Positions 1 through 7,977 are shown, counted from the first letter of the stretch. The stretch is 64,000 nt of DNA from Paraburkholderia dioscoreae (GCF_902459535.1 NZ_LR699553.1:2790001-2854000), one strand, 5' to 3'. Program-made: numbers and translations. Notes: generated by a model not told the origin, from the sequence alone.

Positions 1-33
1 AAAAAAGCCCGTTGGCTTTCGCTCAGCGGGCTT
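1..33 (-). terminator. Rho-independent terminator of the leftward early operon
   Basis: A 7-bp stem (aagcccg at 5-11 with cgggctt at 27-33) is followed, on the minus strand, by a T-run read from the six A's at 1-6. It lies about 60 bases past the stop of the last leftward gene, so it would end leftward transcription. Seen directly; function inferred. Confidence 0.75.
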
Positions 34-92
34 CGGTCGCATCTATGACGTGTATCGATTGACCCCGATTATTGTGCACCGCTTGCACATAG

Positions 93-689
93 TCAAGCGG
101 CAGCCTCGGTTCTCAGCAATCCTAAGTCTGAAAACCGCCGCTCGATCGCCGACCACGCCACCTGCGTCACGCCAACTTCGCCTGATTTCTTTCCGCCCTC
201 CAACCACCGCCGCACGGCGGTGTTGTGATTGCCGACTGTGTTCCGGTGCGCGCCGCAACGCTCGGCTATGTCCTGAAGATCCTCCTTCGAGCCGAAAATG
301 CGCTCGACGATGGCGCGCCGAACCTGATAGTGCGAGAAGCCTGAAACGTATGCCGTAGACGCATCGGTCAGCCAGGCAATGGCAGCGCGCCACTCCTGAT
401 TGGGTCGATGACCGCTGCAGCATTGCGCACCGCAGCAGCACGGCACGTCGTGCGGAGCGGCGCGCGCAACCAACGCCGCGAGGTGCAAGTCCGGCATCTC
501 CCACATCTCGCGTCGGATCTGTCCGGCCTGTCCGGCGCCGTCCAAGCCAACGAGGCCCATGCCCTGCGACGTTGAATCGCCGCGCAGACGCTTCGCCATA
601 AGCGTTTCGCCATACTGCTGCGACGAGTAGCAGAGCGCAAAACGTACTGCATCGAATGCGCTCTTGAATACAACTTCCGAGGTTTCCAT
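93..689 (-). CDS. Phage antiterminator Q-like / DNA-binding protein
   Basis: 198-aa product. A central cysteine cluster (PCCCGAQCCSG, about residues 83-93) suggests a metal site. The C-terminal third holds a helix-turn-helix-like stretch (DIAERCGAHRNTV) before a Trp/Arg-rich tail. A zinc cluster plus HTH in the last gene of a lambdoid early operon recalls Q-type antiterminators, which act on RNA polymerase to turn on late genes. The start is well supported by GAGGAG about 8 nt upstream. It follows the RusA gene by 16 bases, as Q commonly does in lambdoid phages. The family assignment is by architecture and position only; a plain DNA-binding phage protein is the alternative. Confidence 0.5.
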   Translation of the reverse strand: METSEVVFKSAFDAVRFALCYSSQQYGETLMAKRLRGDSTSQGMGLVGLDGAGQAGQIRREMWEMPDLHLAALVARAAPHDVPCCCGAQCCSGHRPNQEWRAAIAWLTDASTAYVSGFSHYQVRRAIVERIFGSKEDLQDIAERCGAHRNTVGNHNTAVRRWLEGGKKSGEVGVTQVAWSAIERRFSDLGLLRTEAAA

Positions 690-705
690 TCCCGTAACTC
701 CTCAC

Positions 706-1182
706 CTATGCGCACTGCAAATTCAATTCGACCGCCTCGACGCGCACGCCGGGCGCGCGGCTATACCGTTTCGACACCCATAGGTCAACGATCTGCGAGT
801 CATCGGCGTACACCACACCGTTCATGCCATCCTCGACCGCCTTCAGCACGTTCGACACATCGGGCTTTTTCGTCGCACCGATCAGCGCGCCAGCGGCCAT
901 CGTCTGACGCTTCATCGACCACCCGCCGGGAATCGGCAGATCGATGTTCAGAATCAGGCGGATCGGACCGCCGAACGGCTCGCGCATGCCCATGCCCTGC
1001 CGCGCAGCCATCTTCACCAGGTTTTCGTAGCGTTCGGTCTCCGGAGGCGTGAACGTCGTGACGATCTTGCCGCGGCGCGCGTGTCGCGCGCGGCCCTTTG
1101 CGATCGGCTTTCCTGGTATCAAAAACTCGACGCGCTGCATTACCGGCGAAGCTGTCAAAAGCGTTTTCTGTTCACCTGCCAT
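706..1182 (-). CDS. rusA: RusA-family Holliday junction resolvase
   Basis: 158 aa, a normal RusA length. The N-terminus has the family's strand and basic turn (FLIPGKPIAKGRARHA), and the second half carries the acidic catalytic signature KKPDVSNVLKAVEDGMNGVVYADDSQI, whose three aspartates (in KPDV, VEDG and YADD) match the RusA metal-binding set. RusA is a dimeric endonuclease that resolves Holliday junctions during phage recombination and replication. The start at 1182 has GAGGGA 8-9 nt upstream. It is transcribed leftward just before the Q-like gene. Confidence 0.9.
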   Translation of the reverse strand: MAGEQKTLLTASPVMQRVEFLIPGKPIAKGRARHARRGKIVTTFTPPETERYENLVKMAARQGMGMREPFGGPIRLILNIDLPIPGGWSMKRQTMAAGALIGATKKPDVSNVLKAVEDGMNGVVYADDSQIVDLWVSKRYSRAPGVRVEAVELNLQCA

Positions 1183-1233
1183 TGCTGCTTTCCCTCGCCA
1201 TTTCGGCTTTTTTATAACCGCAAGAAACCCTTC

Positions 1234-1431
1234 CTAGCCGTCGATCGCCACGTCAAGTTGCGCGATCAGTACGTCGCGCTCATCGACCGCAGTGTCGAGT
1301 TGCGCGCGCAGCGTTTCAATCTCGGCACGTTGCGCACGACGGGTGATTGCCGCAGACAGTTCGAGCGCGGCGTGGCGCGCGCGCATTGCAGCGCCGCCGA
1401 CGTCGATGAAGTTTCTTACAAGATTGGCCAT
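1234..1431 (-). CDS. Small coiled-coil phage protein
   Basis: 65 aa, predicted mostly helical. From about residue 25 it has a heptad-like pattern of Leu/Ile/Val and Ala with Arg/Glu/Asp, so a short coiled coil is likely. No family is recognised. The start at 1431 is chosen because GGAG lies 12 nt upstream; longer starts would run into the divergent gene at 1466. It is part of the leftward early group, 51 bases upstream of rusA. Confidence 0.55.
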   Translation of the reverse strand: MANLVRNFIDVGGAAMRARHAALELSAAITRRAQRAEIETLRAQLDTAVDERDVLIAQLDVAIDG

Positions 1432-1465
1432 GCTAGGATTCGCTCCAAAAATCAAGGGATAAAAC

Positions 1466-2125
1466 ATGCGTAACTGGAAAACTGTCGCTTGCGTGTTGCT
1501 GGGGATCGTCGGCGTCATACTGATCTCCCACTTTGGCGCAACGTCGGCCGGAAGAAAGCCCTATGACCCCGGCCTGATGGCGAGCTGGATGCAAGCAATC
1601 GGTTCGATCGGCGCGATTCTCGGCGCCTACTGGATGACCGAGCGCCAAAACAAGATCCAACTTGCGAACGCCGCTGAGCAGCAGCGGATCGAAACAGAAA
1701 GGAGGTACGCACTGGTCGCCGCTTTGCTCGAGCAGGCAATCAGGCAGACCGAATCTGTCCGCTCTGATTTTGACGTAGGGCCGTCCCCGAACGAATTCGT
1801 ATTTAGCTACTCGCAATCCGACTTCAGCGCATCGATTCAGAGATTGCAGGCGCTCAATCTGGTTGACATCGGTTCCGTCGAACTTGTGAAAGGCGTAGTC
1901 GCGGTCATTGATGCCATGGGTGCGATTCCCAGGGCGATCAATCGTGCACGCACCTCCAACAATCGAGCGAACTACCTGGAAGGCGCTCGCAATTGCGATA
2001 TGGCGGCGAAGGCATACGCCAACGCGGTGCGCGCAGTCGGTATGACGCCAATCGTCGATCCGTTTGACCCCGACGAGAGCGACCCGGACGACGCAGAATT
2101 CGACGAGCGCCAATACGCTGAGTAA
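1466..2125 (+). CDS. Phage membrane protein with N-terminal TM segments (WxQAIG family)
   Basis: 219 aa. Two hydrophobic stretches at about residues 7-23 and 36-54 frame the motif WMQAIGSIGAILGA, followed by a long charged, helical cytoplasmic-type domain and an acidic tail (DPDESDPDD). It is the only rightward gene inside the leftward operon, so it looks like a 'moron' with its own promoter. An AGGGA ribosome site precedes the ATG. Two other prophage proteins (16922-17560 and 18025-18546) share the short N-terminal QAI(G/A) membrane motif and similar size, suggesting one family in three copies. Such proteins are often lysogenic conversion or superinfection-exclusion factors, but nothing here proves that. 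Confidence 0.7.
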   Translation: MRNWKTVACVLLGIVGVILISHFGATSAGRKPYDPGLMASWMQAIGSIGAILGAYWMTERQNKIQLANAAEQQRIETERRYALVAALLEQAIRQTESVRSDFDVGPSPNEFVFSYSQSDFSASIQRLQALNLVDIGSVELVKGVVAVIDAMGAIPRAINRARTSNNRANYLEGARNCDMAAKAYANAVRAVGMTPIVDPFDPDESDPDDAEFDERQYAE

Positions 2126-2139
2126 TCCCACTTTTCCAT

Positions 2140-2430
2140 TCACAGCAAACTCTCTCGCTGTCGATTGCCATCGTCCGACGGCGGCTCGTTGTCCCACCAT
2201 GGATGCTCAACCGGTGCATGCTTTGGCAATGGCACAGCCACGGCCGTCTTGGTGGTGCCTACCGGTACCACCGCAGACCGCGGCTGCTCACACGCCTGCT
2301 GCCCTTCCGGAAACACACGTCCCAACGCCTGATACGCCACGCGGTACACGTTCGTTGGCTTCGATGGCTTCCCAGCCTCATGCTCGGCCACAAGGCGATG
2401 CGCCCACGCCTTCGATCCCGGGTTGTTCAT
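2140..2430 (-). CDS. Hypothetical phage protein
   Basis: 96 aa starting at ATG 2430, four bases after the stop of the preceding leftward gene, so it is probably co-translated. The N-terminal half (AWAHRLVAEHEAGKP, NVYRVAYQALG) is helical, and the C-terminal half is Pro-rich with PWWDNEP. The latter resembles short docking segments but no family is recognised. The reading frame stays open upstream, but that part overlaps the neighbour and looks like random translation. Confidence 0.55.
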   Translation of the reverse strand: MNNPGSKAWAHRLVAEHEAGKPSKPTNVYRVAYQALGRVFPEGQQACEQPRSAVVPVGTTKTAVAVPLPKHAPVEHPWWDNEPPSDDGNRQRESLL

Positions 2431-2434
2431 GGCG

Positions 2435-2650
2435 TTAGAACGGAATCCGGTCGATGTACTCAACGCGATGCATCTCCACCGAACACACCGATGCCTCCGC
2501 GCCGAGCGCGAAAAACTCATGCCCTGGATTCGCCACCGCGAGTCGCTCAGCCTCCCCCATCGCATCGGCAAAGGTCGAGTGCCGGTGCCTGGGCGGCTTT
2601 GCGCCGGTTGGCGACCACACGATCCAAAATTTGTCATCCTGAGTCTTCAC
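2435..2650 (-). CDS. Small hypothetical phage protein, GTG start
   Basis: 71 aa. It uses GTG at 2650 with a clear GGAGG 8-9 nt upstream, which decides the start over an upstream in-frame codon that has no ribosome site. It overlaps the stop of the DUF1376 gene by four bases (GTGA), indicating translational coupling. The sequence (FWIVWSPTGAKPPRHRHSTF, then AMGEAERLA) looks like a compact beta-beta-alpha domain of the kind seen in small phage proteins that accompany replication genes. Function unknown. Confidence 0.65.
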   Translation of the reverse strand: MKTQDDKFWIVWSPTGAKPPRHRHSTFADAMGEAERLAVANPGHEFFALGAEASVCSVEMHRVEYIDRIPF

Positions 2651-3774
2651 GCTGTACGTCCTCCATCGCTCCCTGTCTTGCCAACCAGCGCCGCTATCGG
2701 TACCGGCCCATTGCGACCCATTGCCGGAAAGTGAGCAGCCCACCATGGTCCGTCGCCAGCAGCATTGAACACGCGTAGCTTGAACTCAGCGTCCGGCTCG
2801 CCGTCCTGTTGCTCCGCGCCAAGTTCGCGACCGCGCCCGACAATGCCGGACCAAGTTCGATGCCACTCGGCTGACGGGGCAACTGCCACCGACGAAGTGG
2901 CGCCGCGCGCCGCGATTGCGTCCGCGAGAATCGCGTCGACAAAGCCGACGTTGATCGGCTGAGCGGAATTTTTCTTCGCACGTCGTTGCCGCGCCTCTGT
3001 AATCGCCGCGAGGACGTGCTCTCGCGACACGCCTGCGTCGACCCATCTGGCAATTAGCGGGTCGTCCGCTTTCGCATCAATCCCCGCCTGCTCGAGCATT
3101 TCGATAAAAGCGGCGGCAGCAGGCGGCGAACCGCGCGCGCTCGCGCAAGCAGAGGCAGTAGAGTCGCCGCTGCCGCTTGGGTTTACATATCCCTGTCCCT
3201 GTCCCTGTCCCTTAAGAGCGTTTTCCCGCGGATTTCCTTGGCGTTGGCCCGGTCTTCCCCCGTTTGACGGCGTGCATTCCGGTGGAAACAGATCGGGTTC
3301 CAGCGGAAAACCCATCGCTATCCAAGTGTCGAGATCGGGTATTTCCAGCGGAACAAGCCCAATCTCTACGCGCCTTTTGTTTTGTTTTCGGATGCGATCC
3401 TCCAGCTTTCCGTAGATGTGCCGATGTTTCGCGCGCCAGGACTCGTTCGCTTTCTCGGCGACCACGGGGTGATACAACCTGCCGTCGCCGCACTTGATCC
3501 ATCCGCGCAACGCGCCGTCTCGGACCTTTTTCCACTCGGTCACGACGCGCCCATAGCCCGCCAGTTGAGACAGCACACGGTCGTCGTCAGGCAGTGACGC
3601 GGCTGGAACCTGATGCCACGACGCACACCAAAGAAGCACCGCGCAGCGAAATTCCTCGCCCGTTGAAAGTGCGGCAATGTCGCTGTCGCGCAACCGCACA
3701 ACGTCGAGCGGCATAAACGCGAAGTCACGGAGATCGCAATCCCCTGGTGTCAGCGGTGGAGGTCCTTCTGTCAT
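2647..3774 (-). CDS. DUF1376-family phage replication-associated protein
   Basis: 375 aa. The N-terminus (FAFMPLDVVRLRDSDI, then CAVLLWCASWHQVPAASLP and LSQLAGYGR) matches the DUF1376 domain found in phage and prophage replication regions, a winged-helix-like module often in place of lambda O. A basic patch (KLEDRIRKQNKRR) follows at about 125-150, then a low-complexity linker with GQGQGQG near 195. The C-terminal 150 residues form a second helical region resembling helicase-loader-like tails. The ATG at 3774 overlaps the stop of the upstream gene (ATGA). Confidence 0.75.
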   Translation of the reverse strand: MTEGPPPLTPGDCDLRDFAFMPLDVVRLRDSDIAALSTGEEFRCAVLLWCASWHQVPAASLPDDDRVLSQLAGYGRVVTEWKKVRDGALRGWIKCGDGRLYHPVVAEKANESWRAKHRHIYGKLEDRIRKQNKRRVEIGLVPLEIPDLDTWIAMGFPLEPDLFPPECTPSNGGRPGQRQGNPRENALKGQGQGQGYVNPSGSGDSTASACASARGSPPAAAAFIEMLEQAGIDAKADDPLIARWVDAGVSREHVLAAITEARQRRAKKNSAQPINVGFVDAILADAIAARGATSSVAVAPSAEWHRTWSGIVGRGRELGAEQQDGEPDAEFKLRVFNAAGDGPWWAAHFPAMGRNGPVPIAALVGKTGSDGGRTA

Positions 3775-4769
3775 TCGCAAAGTCCGTAGGCTGACGCGCA
3801 CGCCGTCGCAGGCGTGGCGTCAGCGAGTAAGTCATATTGGCGGCCGCCGCGGGTCGTCTTGGACCACTCGACCACATCGGAGACGGTGCTTGCTTTTCCG
3901 GAATGGCCTTGAGTGCCCAAGTGAAAAAAAGAGACAGGCGAATTCTGGCGACAGACCGATGAAACAATCCGCTCCCACTCAGCAATGCGAGCGATGTGCT
4001 CGGGAAACCGACGTGCGATTTCCGCCAGCTCAGCCTTGGAGCAATTGATACATGGCATACAGCCGACCCGGCTCATGCCCTGGAGGTAAAGCGGGTTCGG
4101 TTTGAGTCCAGCTAGGTGGTGCGCTGCGAAAACATCTTCCACATGCCAGCGCAAAATCGGCCGATAGACGAAAAGTGCGTCTCCGATATGCTCGAATGAC
4201 TTAACACATGTCCCGGTGCCTTGTAAGCGAATGCGACGCGACTCGCTTTCGTCAATTCGCACGCCCTGCCACGACCAGACGGCGTGTCCTTCGTCGATTC
4301 GAGCGATCGCAAATTCCGTTAGCGGGCGTGTTTTCAAGTACTCAGTGCAGAATTGGCGCTTGCGCGACGGAAACCCGCCGCGAACCATGCACAGATCCAA
4401 GTACGGGATTCCCGTTGGATGTAAAATTTCAAGCGCTTGCGAAGCCAACGCCGGTGTCCATCGATACATGAACTTCCGGCGACCGTAGACCTCCGACTCT
4501 GGCTCACCAGCGGCGATTCGCGCGAGGTTCGCACGCTTGGTCGCAAACTCGTCAACGAACGAGGCTCGCACGACGTCGACCGTGATCTTGAGCGCGCGCG
4601 GCAAGTACTCGAGGGCGTATTCGTACGTGGCCTCGTGCTCGTTGCCTGTATCGGCAAACACAAATCGGCAGTTCTCCCGCCCATGCAGTTCGATCGCGAC
4701 GAGCGCTGTCGCCGTACTGTCTTTTCCGCCGGAGAGTGAGACAACGTGCAATGTTGGTCGTTCGATCAC
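3771..4769 (-). CDS. Phosphoadenosine-phosphosulfate reductase-like ATP pyrophosphatase (phage type)
   Basis: 332 aa with the PP-loop SGGKDS at residues 13-18 of an adenine nucleotide alpha-hydrolase fold. Further family landmarks are FADTGNEHEATYEY (about 38-51), a KRQFCTEYLKTRP segment and the Cys-rich GCMPCINCSK near residue 235. Relatives activate a substrate with ATP and include PAPS reductase, DndC and tRNA thiolation enzymes; phage members are usually of unknown target. The GTG start at 4769 has GGAGG a few bases upstream and overlaps the stop of the TGT-like gene (GTGTGA). The tight coupling suggests the two act together, possibly on DNA or nucleotides; that is inference. Confidence 0.8.
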   Translation of the reverse strand: MIERPTLHVVSLSGGKDSTATALVAIELHGRENCRFVFADTGNEHEATYEYALEYLPRALKITVDVVRASFVDEFATKRANLARIAAGEPESEVYGRRKFMYRWTPALASQALEILHPTGIPYLDLCMVRGGFPSRKRQFCTEYLKTRPLTEFAIARIDEGHAVWSWQGVRIDESESRRIRLQGTGTCVKSFEHIGDALFVYRPILRWHVEDVFAAHHLAGLKPNPLYLQGMSRVGCMPCINCSKAELAEIARRFPEHIARIAEWERIVSSVCRQNSPVSFFHLGTQGHSGKASTVSDVVEWSKTTRGGRQYDLLADATPATACASAYGLCE

Positions 4770-5524
4770 ACGACCTCCAGCGAAAGTGCCTGCTGAATCG
4801 GCGCCGCCTCGCGATCCCAGAACGTCGTCGACTGTTGCATTTCAATCCGCTCGCGCATGACCATTGCGCGGGCCTCCTTCGTCGGTGGCGTATATGGACC
4901 ACGCCACTTCGAGTCAATTCCAATGTTCTGGCCAATGTTCGTGCTGTCGGCACTGGCGAACGGAAAGCGTGTGAACACGTCCGGATTAAGCATCCGCAGC
5001 CCGTGTATCTTGCAGATTGGCCGGCCGTCGCGGTCGCACAGCACGTCCATCGCTTCGGCCATGCGCGTGTACCAACTCCACGTGCCGACCGTCGCGAATT
5101 CTCTGGAACTACCGAGACACACTCGCGGCCACGCGAAAGCCAACCGCTCAAGCCGTTCGAGGTTTTCGTGCAGATGCCACACCGGTGCACCGACCCACGG
5201 CGCGCGCTCGCGCCATGGCCATTCCTTGAGCAGCGCATCGTTGGCGGCTTCGTCACCGTCGATCACATCCGGAATCACCGCGAAATCGAACGAGGGGTAG
5301 CGATGCACTTCTGCCACCCACGCGTAATACTGCGACCAATCGCTGACCGGTCGGCCTACTCGCCACGCCGTGTAAGCACCATTGTCGAGCGCGAACGACT
5401 GCGCCACTGAGATGACCAGAGCGAGTTGTTCGGGGTGCTCAAACGACACGAACGCGTGGCCGCCGTTGACTGCTCGCACCGCTGCGGTCGAGGGGGTAAT
5501 TGGGGTGCCGTGATAAGGGATCAC
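4766..5524 (-). CDS. tRNA-guanine-transglycosylase-like (DpdA-like) phage protein
   Basis: 252 aa. The order of motifs fits a TIM-barrel of the TGT/DpdA kind: FALDNGAYTAW (like the DSGGF turn), FDFAVIPDVIDGD, APVWHLHENL, CLGSS, CKIHGLRM, then FASADST. TGTs exchange guanine for a deazaguanine, and DpdA does so in DNA. The catalytic aspartates cannot be assigned with certainty by eye. The GTG at 5524 is preferred because GGAGG lies about 6 nt upstream; the longer GTG at 5557 lacks one. It is coupled to the PAPS-reductase-like gene. Confidence 0.5.
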   Translation of the reverse strand: MIPYHGTPITPSTAAVRAVNGGHAFVSFEHPEQLALVISVAQSFALDNGAYTAWRVGRPVSDWSQYYAWVAEVHRYPSFDFAVIPDVIDGDEAANDALLKEWPWRERAPWVGAPVWHLHENLERLERLAFAWPRVCLGSSREFATVGTWSWYTRMAEAMDVLCDRDGRPICKIHGLRMLNPDVFTRFPFASADSTNIGQNIGIDSKWRGPYTPPTKEARAMVMRERIEMQQSTTFWDREAAPIQQALSLEVV

Positions 5525-5600
5525 AAGACCTCCAGCGCAAGGGCCGGCAGCCTCCACCGCATTCGCTGCAACGCTTTGCCGACCAATTCATTCATGCTCG

Positions 5601-5900
5601 CTATCTCCGCCCGCACTCACCCATGTTCATCCGGGCGCAGTGGCAGTTCGAGCCGATGACATTGCCCCGCGCGAGGTAGTCCATGTATTCGGTTGTGGCC
5701 ACGACGAGCCCAAGTGCCTTGAACAGCGCCGGGATCCTGTCGATCGGAATGCCAGCGCAGTTGTTCTTCACCTTGTCGAGCATGTCGACGCCCCAGCCGA
5801 CAGCGTCGGCGATGTCAGCTTTCGCTCGCTTGTCCGAGCACGCCTTGCTCAGCCGCTCGTAAATGATCGAGCTCTGAAAGCCCGATTCCGGCTCATTCAT
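5601..5900 (-). CDS. CII-like phage transcriptional regulator
   Basis: 99 aa, close to lambda CII (97 aa). The middle (KADIADAVGWGVDMLDKVKN, then IPIDRIPALFKALGLVV) fits the CII pattern of a helix-turn-helix followed by a helix that packs the tetramer. The tail has HCARMNMGEC, a small Cys/His group. It is the first gene of the leftward replication operon, where cII lies in lambdoid phages. GGAG lies 8 nt before the ATG. The HTH is not textbook, so it may instead be a different small regulator. Confidence 0.5.
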   Translation of the reverse strand: MNEPESGFQSSIIYERLSKACSDKRAKADIADAVGWGVDMLDKVKNNCAGIPIDRIPALFKALGLVVATTEYMDYLARGNVIGSNCHCARMNMGECGRR

Positions 5901-6093
5901 CGTTGTTCTCCAGCATTCCGAACACAGGTAATGCGCCGGAATGGCTTGTTGCCTAAAGTTGCGGTCATACCGCGGCGTTGAGGGCGGCGACTGGCACCGC
6001 GCCTTTTCAAGAAGGAGGAGTCTCCAGCCATGGAAGAATCACCGTCGGCTACCAGGCCATCGACATGAACCCTGACCATGAAAGGAGGCTCCT

Positions 6094-6360
6094 GTGAACG
6101 AGATCGAAAACCTGAAGCGGCTGGTTGCAGAACTCGAAGGACACGTCACCTCCCTCGTCGCTTTCCCCAGCGCATTGCTGCGAGAGATGCCGAAAGCAAA
6201 GCAGCAGGCCATCGTCGCCACTTTCGAGTCGCGCTGCGAACAGACGTCGGCGTTCCTGCTTGGCCAACCGGACCCTCTCGCGGAGCACCAGATCGAGGCG
6301 CTCCAGGTGACCCGGCAAACGATCCAAGGCCTCGCCGACCCTCAAGCCAGAATTGCATAG
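6094..6360 (+). CDS. Small helical phage protein, GTG start
   Basis: 88 aa, starting at GTG 6094 behind an excellent AAAGGAGG site (spacing 6). The protein is nearly all helical with heptad-like Leu/Ile spacing (ENLKRLVAELEGHV at the N-terminus), so a coiled coil is likely. No family is recognised. It runs opposite to the early operon and precedes another rightward gene by 112 bases. Confidence 0.65.
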   Translation: MNEIENLKRLVAELEGHVTSLVAFPSALLREMPKAKQQAIVATFESRCEQTSAFLLGQPDPLAEHQIEALQVTRQTIQGLADPQARIA

Positions 6361-6472
6361 CGGCATCTGGCTGATTCAACTGTCCATATGGAACGGGGCG
6401 AGGGTTCCGGCTCTCGCCAGTTAAATCGCAGTCGTCACAACCCGTTTGCCTTCCGCGCAAGGAGGAACCCTC

Positions 6473-6973
6473 ATGAAGATTGATCGAAGCATCCAACTCG
6501 AAATTCTTAAAGCTGCTGCTGACACACACCCCGCGCCGCTCGACATTGCCGTCATGCGACAACTGCTCGCCACTCATGGCGAAGACGTGATGGCCGCCAA
6601 CCTGCGTTATCTCGCCGGGCACGGCTTGATCGATCGTGGCGTTACCGTCGGCGCTGACGGGCACTTTTCTTTCAAATGCCCGGAAATCACTGCGGACGGC
6701 ATCGACTTCCTCCTGGATGACGGAGGCCTGTCGGCGATCCTTGGCGTGGTCACGATCAGATTTCACGATGAAACGCTTCGGGAGTTGATCGGTTTCCGGA
6801 TATCTCAGTCCGATCTAAGCCAGCCCGATAAGTCGCGATTACTTGGTCAGCTTCGCGAGCTGCGCGGCGAGACCATAAAACACCTGACACTGAAACTTGT
6901 GGATGCGGGGCTGGCAAACTGGCCGGTCGCACTTCAAGCAATTGAAACGTTCGTGCGCCGTTCCGGGTTTTGA
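6473..6973 (+). CDS. Phage protein with winged-helix-like N-terminus
   Basis: 166 aa; the ATG at 6473 has GGAGG 7-8 nt upstream, which rules out the earlier in-frame start. Residues 1-85 read as a winged-helix-like module (AAADTHPAPLDIAVMRQLL, then NLRYLAGHGLIDRGV) ending in ITADGIDFL. Residues 95-166 form a helical domain with DKSRLLGQLRELRGETIKHLTLKLVDAGL, a layout seen in many Burkholderia prophage proteins of unknown role. The N-terminal fold suggests DNA binding. It faces the Cro-like transcription unit and would interfere with it. Confidence 0.7.
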   Translation: MKIDRSIQLEILKAAADTHPAPLDIAVMRQLLATHGEDVMAANLRYLAGHGLIDRGVTVGADGHFSFKCPEITADGIDFLLDDGGLSAILGVVTIRFHDETLRELIGFRISQSDLSQPDKSRLLGQLRELRGETIKHLTLKLVDAGLANWPVALQAIETFVRRSGF

Positions 6974-7109
6974 AACGAGGTACCACAGCAAAACGCGCGA
7001 ATCCAATGACCTGTGACAGACGGATCCAGAACTCGTCGAGGTCCGTGTGCGCCTCGACGAATGTTCCGTTGGCGTGAAACATCAGCGAATCGATATCGAT
7101 CGGGTTCAT
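6756..7109 (-). CDS. Doubtful ORF downstream of the Cro-like gene
   Basis: 117 aa in frame from an ATG that overlaps the cro-like stop (TGATG), which favours coupling. However, the last two thirds lie antisense to the well-supported gene at 6473-6973 and read like random translation (Arg/Ser/Ala-rich). Only the first 45 residues (MNPIDIDSLMFHANG, then DLDEFWIRLSQVIG) look protein-like. It may be a truncated gene whose end was lost, or a short real peptide. Confidence 0.3.
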   Translation of the reverse strand: MNPIDIDSLMFHANGTFVEAHTDLDEFWIRLSQVIGFARFAVVPRFKTRNGARTFQLLEVRPASLPAPHPQVSVSGVLWSRRAAREADQVIATYRAGLDRTEISGNRSTPEAFHREI

Positions 7110-7429
7110 CACGCCGCCTCCTCTGCAGGCGTCACTTCGGGCGCGGCAAAAGCGCCTGGAACTGGCGGCGATCCGGGCGCGCCAATCAAGTCGCCCCAGT
7201 ACTGGTGCCAATCGTCCGGCCGAAGTCGTGTTCGGCTAACGCCGAACTTTTCCTCGATGGCCTTGCAGTGCCGCGCTGCCACGGAGCGATTTCGATCCGG
7301 AAGATCGCACGTCCATTGAGAAACCATCTGCGGAGAAACGCCGAGCGCTCTCGCTAAGTTGGATGGTCCTTTGGCGATCGTGACGGCCTCACGAATCGCG
7401 GCCAAAGCGTTCAGGTTGATCGTATTCAT
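7109..7429 (-). CDS. Cro/YdaS-type repressor of the lysis-lysogeny switch
   Basis: 106 aa. It opens with an HTH of the YdaS/Cro type (NLARALGVSPQMVSQW at about residues 21-36), followed by DLPDRNRSVAARHCKAIEEKFGVSRTRLRPDDW, the tail typical of YdaS-like proteins. A Pro/Ala-rich end follows. It diverges from the CI-like gene across 76 bases that hold three operators. In lambdoid phages this position is cro, which represses the repressor promoter and lets early genes run. The ATG at 7429 is the first with an HTH directly behind it. Confidence 0.8.
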   Translation of the reverse strand: MNTINLNALAAIREAVTIAKGPSNLARALGVSPQMVSQWTCDLPDRNRSVAARHCKAIEEKFGVSRTRLRPDDWHQYWGDLIGAPGSPPVPGAFAAPEVTPAEEAA

Positions 7430-7441
7430 GCGTCGAATCGT

Positions 7442-7495
7442 AAAGCATTGCTTCCCATACATCAAGCATTGCTGCAGAACTTAAAGCAATGATTT
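7442..7495. promoter_or_regulatory. Operator triplet between cro- and cI-like genes
   Basis: Three copies of an 11-bp palindromic site with consensus AAGCATTGCTT: exact at 7443-7453, AAGCATTGCTG at 7464-7474 and AAGCAATGATT at 7484-7494. Centres are 21 and 20 bp apart, so they lie on one DNA face. A promoter-like TTGCTG (7469-7474), an 18-bp spacer and TTTAAT (7493-7498) point at the CI-like gene and would place transcription start almost at its ATG. Operator identity is inferred from repetition and location. Confidence 0.8.
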
Positions 7496-7505
7496 AATCC
7501 AGACT

Positions 7506-7946
7506 ATGAAATCGACAAATGACACCGCCGAGCTGGCGCGCCGAATTACGGTTGCGTTGGACGAGGCGCACCTTTCGTCGGCTGAAGTCGCCGCAGCTTG
7601 CGGTGTCAGCCCGCAGGCAGTAAACGGGTGGAAGAAAACAGGAAGGATCGGGAAGGAGCAGTTGCCGAAACTGGTGGAACTTACTGGCCGCCCGCTTAAA
7701 TATTGGCTCGGTAGCGAAGAAGATGCGAGTGGTGATTCTCTGGCGGAAGCTGTCGCCGTCGAACGGTTTTCGCGGATGCTAAAAGGCAGAAGCGCCGCAG
7801 ATGTACAACGTATTGCCGAGGCGCTCGATACTCTCCTGAATGTGCCCCGCCCACTTGGGGCAATCGGTGCGGAAAAATTAGTGGCGGAAGACGAAGGCGT
7901 CCTGCCGCCGCCGGATCGGCGTCGCCGGCGCGACAAGGCCGCTTAA
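7506..7946 (+). CDS. CI-like phage repressor, short form
   Basis: 146 aa. An N-terminal HTH (LSSAEVAAACGVSPQAVNGWKKTG, about residues 23-46) is followed by LTGRPLKYWLGSEEDA and a helical region with a highly basic end (PPPDRRRRRDKAA). It lacks the LexA/S24-type self-cleavage domain of lambda CI, so induction cannot work by RecA-driven autocleavage; an antirepressor or other route would be needed. The proximity of the -10-like TTTAAT to the ATG and the absence of a ribosome site suggest a leaderless transcript, as for lambda cI from PRM. Confidence 0.8.
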   Translation: MKSTNDTAELARRITVALDEAHLSSAEVAAACGVSPQAVNGWKKTGRIGKEQLPKLVELTGRPLKYWLGSEEDASGDSLAEAVAVERFSRMLKGRSAADVQRIAEALDTLLNVPRPLGAIGAEKLVAEDEGVLPPPDRRRRRDKAA

Positions 7947-7954
7947 TACCAAAC

Positions 7955-7977
7955 AGCCGCGAAAGCGGCTATTTTTT
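7955..7977 (+). terminator. Terminator after the CI-like gene
   Basis: A 6-bp stem agccgc/gcggct (7955-7960 and 7965-7970) with a GAAA tetraloop is followed by ATTTTTT. It sits 9 bases after the repressor stop and is a textbook intrinsic terminator. Confidence 0.85.
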
